NCBI GenBank assembly: GCA_030063045.1
Contig: JAQSEB010000033.1
Coordinates: 186,001 to 250,000, forward strand
DNA length: 64,000 bases
From: Pratylenchus scribneri
Taxonomy: Eukaryota; Nematoda; Chromadorea; Rhabditida; Pratylenchidae
Direction of reading: 5' to 3'
The position numbers and the translations under genes are program-made. Below, piece by piece: positions 61,601-64,000 of the stretch (position 1 is its first letter; every line of letters starts with the position of its first letter). Below the pieces are notes generated by a model. It had not been told where the DNA came from, did no database searches, and saw only the letters and a list, made by a program, of their open reading frames with translations.

Positions 61601-64000
61601 TATATAAAAATGTTATAAACAATTTAATTGAAATGAATATTCTAAAAAGTGCCACCTTTGAATTTTGGTTTAAAACCTTTTTATTTTGATAAAACTATGC
61701 CAAAAATTATACCAATCTAAGCAGTTTTAAGAGCTCTATTATTTTTTATAAAAATTAATTAGTTTTAAACATATAAAAAAATGTTATAAAAAATTTAATT
61801 GAAATGAATATTCTAAAAAGTGCCACATTTGTATTTTGGTTTAAAACCTTTTTATTTTTGACCAATCCATGCCAAAAATTATATCAATCGAAGCAGTTTT
61901 AAGAGCTCTATTATTTTTATAAAAATTAATTGGTTTTAAACCTATATAAAAATGTTATAAACAATTTAATTGAAAGGAATATTCTAAAAAGTGCCACCTT
62001 TGAATTTTGGTTTAAAACCTTTTTATTTTGATCAAACTTTGCCAAAAATTATATCAATCGAAGCAGTTTTAAGAGCTCTATTATTTTTTATAAAAATTAA
62101 TTGGTTTTAAACCTATATAAAAATGTTATAAACAATTTAATTGAAATGAATATTCTAAAAAGTGCCACCTTTGAATTTTGGTTTAAAACCTTTTTATTTT
62201 GATCAAACTATGCCAAAAATTATATCAATCGAAGCAGTTTTAAGAGCTCTATTATTTTTATAAAAATTAATTGGTTTTAAACCTATATAAAAATGTTATA
62301 AACAATTTAATTGAAATGAATATTCTAAAAAGTGCCACATTTGTATTTTGGTTTAAAACCTTTTTATTTTGATTAAACTATGCCAAAAATTATATCAATC
62401 GAAGCAGTTTTAAGAGCTCTATTTTATAAAAATTAATTGGTTTTAAACCTATATAAAAATGTTATAAACAATTTAATTGAAATGAATATTCTAAAAAGTG
62501 CCACATTTGTATTTTGGTTTAAAACCTTTTTATTTTGATCAAACTATGCCAAAAATTATATTAATCGAAGCAGTTTTAAGAGCTCTATTATTTTTTATAA
62601 AAATTAATTGGTTTTAAACCTATATAAAAATGTTATAAACAATTTAATTGAAATGAATATTCTAAAAAGTGCCACATTTGTATTTTGGTTTAAAACCTTT
62701 TTAATTTTGACCAATCCATGCCAAAAATTATATCAATCGAAGCAGTTTTAAGAGCTCTATTATTTTTTATAAAAATTAATTGGTTTTAAACCTATATAAA
62801 AATGTTATAAACAATTTAATTGAAATGAATATTCTAAAAAGTGCCACATTTGTATTTTGGTTTAAAACCTTTTTATTTTGATCAAACTATGCCAAAAATT
62901 ATATTAATCGAAGCAGTTTTAAGAGCTCTATTATTTTTTATAAAAATTAATTGGTTTTAAACCTATATAAAAATGTTATAAACAATTTAATTGAAATGAA
63001 TATTCTAAAAAGTGCCACATTTGTATTTGGGTTTAAAACCTTTTTATTTTGATTAAACTATGCCAAAAATTATATCAATCGAAGCAGTTTTAAGAGCTCT
63101 ATTATTTTTTATAAAAATTAATTGGTTTTAAACCTATATAAAAATGTTATAAACAATTTAATTGAAATGAATATTCTAAAAAGTGCCACATTTGTATTTT
63201 GGTTTAAAACCTTTTTAATTTTGACCAATCCATGCCAAAAATTATATCAATCGAAGCAGTTTTAAGAGCTCTATTATTTTTTATAAAAATTAATTGGTTT
63301 TAAACCTATATAAAAATGTTATAAACAATTTAATTGAAATGAATATTCTAAAAAGTGCCACATTTGTATTTTGGTTTAAAACCTTTTTATTTTGATCAAA
63401 CTATGCCAAAAATTATATTAATCGAAGCAGTTTTAAGAGCTCTATTATTTTTTATAAAAATTAATTGGTTTTAAACCTATATAAAAATGTTATAAACAAT
63501 TTAATTGAAATGAATATTCTAAAAAGTGCCACATTTGTATTTGGGTTTAAAACCTTTTTATTTTGATTAAACTATGCCAAAAATTATATCAATCGAAGCA
63601 GTTTTAAGAGCTCTATTATTTTTTATAAAAATTAATTGGTTTTAAACCTATATAAAAATGTTATAAACAATTTAATTGAAAGGAATATTCTAAAAAGTGC
63701 CACATTTGTATTTGGGTTTAAAACCTTTTTATTTTGATCAAACTATGCCAAAAATTATATTAATCGAAGCAGTTTTAAGAGCTCTATTATTTTTTATAAA
63801 AATTAATTGGTTTTAAACCTATATAAAAATGTTATAAACAATTTAATTGAAAGGAATATTCTAAAAAGTGCCACCTTTGAATTTTGGTTTAAAACCTTTT
63901 TATTTTGATCAAACTTTGCCAAAAATTATATCAATCGAAGCAGTTTTAAGAGCTCTATTATTTTTTATAAAAATTAATTGGTTTTAAACCTATATAAAAA
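52660..64000. repeat. Tandem satellite, unit about 171 bp, about 66 copies, open at the window end
   Basis: An uninterrupted head-to-tail array with spacing 171-172 bp, measured at the GAGCTCTATTATTTTTTATA landmark (52681, 52852, 53024, 53195). Monomers are near-identical in their first half; they differ mainly at CACATTTGTATTT versus CACCTTTGAATTT, AAAACC versus AAATTT, and GATCAAACTATGCC versus GACCAATCCATGCC or CAAACCATGG. Most monomers carry GGTTTTAAACC and, 66 bases further, its reverse complement GGTTTAAAACC. Variants recur in fixed order, giving higher-order repeats. No reading frame; the array runs past the right edge. Confidence 0.98.

Overview
This is a nuclear genome window from a nematode. 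The evidence is many short introns (mostly about 40-60 bp) with T-rich TTTTAG/TTTCAG acceptors, strongly AT-rich non-coding DNA, and a nematode-type gene set: ShKT-domain proteins, astacins (one with EGF, CUB and TSP1 domains), an EAG channel, PKN, and an 8-cysteine defensin-like peptide. Base composition, intron style and frequent GC-AG introns fit a plant-parasitic tylenchid (Meloidogyne, or the cyst nematodes Heterodera/Globodera). That placement is an inference; the sequence alone does not fix the genus.

Layout. 1-910: edge-truncated Merlin/IS1595-type (ISXO2-like) DDE transposase, minus strand. 936-3808: type-B carboxylesterase (+), its 5' part outside the window, with a complete TIMP-like gene nested antisense in a 1 kb intron (1765-2418). 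3935-4265: secreted defensin-like peptide (-). 5102-7965: Na+/H+ exchanger (+). 8139-8990: CacyBP/SIP (-). 9217-9903: unrecognised gene (-). 10105-10396: SMIM12-like membrane protein (-). 10844-11882: unrecognised gene (+). 12634-16258: PKN kinase (-). 18356-19670: alpha-methylacyl-CoA racemase ending in SKL (+). 19915-21338: secreted multi-ShKT protein (-). 21717-23443: astacin (-). 23981-29577: EAG K+ channel (-). 31539-32244: possible PTB-fold protein (-). 32370-33064: LITAF-like (-). 33565-35171: catalytically dead pepsin-fold protein (-). 36448-38359: rhodopsin-like GPCR (-). 39552-39916: MOCS2A (+). 40560-44972: astacin-EGF-CUB-TSP1 protease (+). 45385-46043: cysteine-rich secreted protein (+). 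46229-47016: small single-pass membrane protein (-). 49454-51324: serine carboxypeptidase (+). 52660-64000: a tandem satellite with a unit of about 171 bp that runs off the window.

The genes do not form one pathway. Secreted or extracellular-matrix functions are over-represented: two astacins, a TIMP, ShKT and cysteine-rich proteins, a defensin-like peptide, a carboxypeptidase, an esterase with a possible GPI tail, and a pseudo-aspartic protease. No operon is obvious. The features most worth a second look are the antisense TIMP inside the esterase, the defensin-like gene, five reconstructed introns that need GC 5' splice sites, one intron lacking an AG acceptor, several foldback/MITE-like elements lying in introns, the pepsin homologue that lost its first DTG, and higher-order structure in the satellite.

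Gene models were built by eye from reading frame, splice signals and family motifs. Outer coordinates are usually firm; exon choices in the two unrecognised genes are less so.
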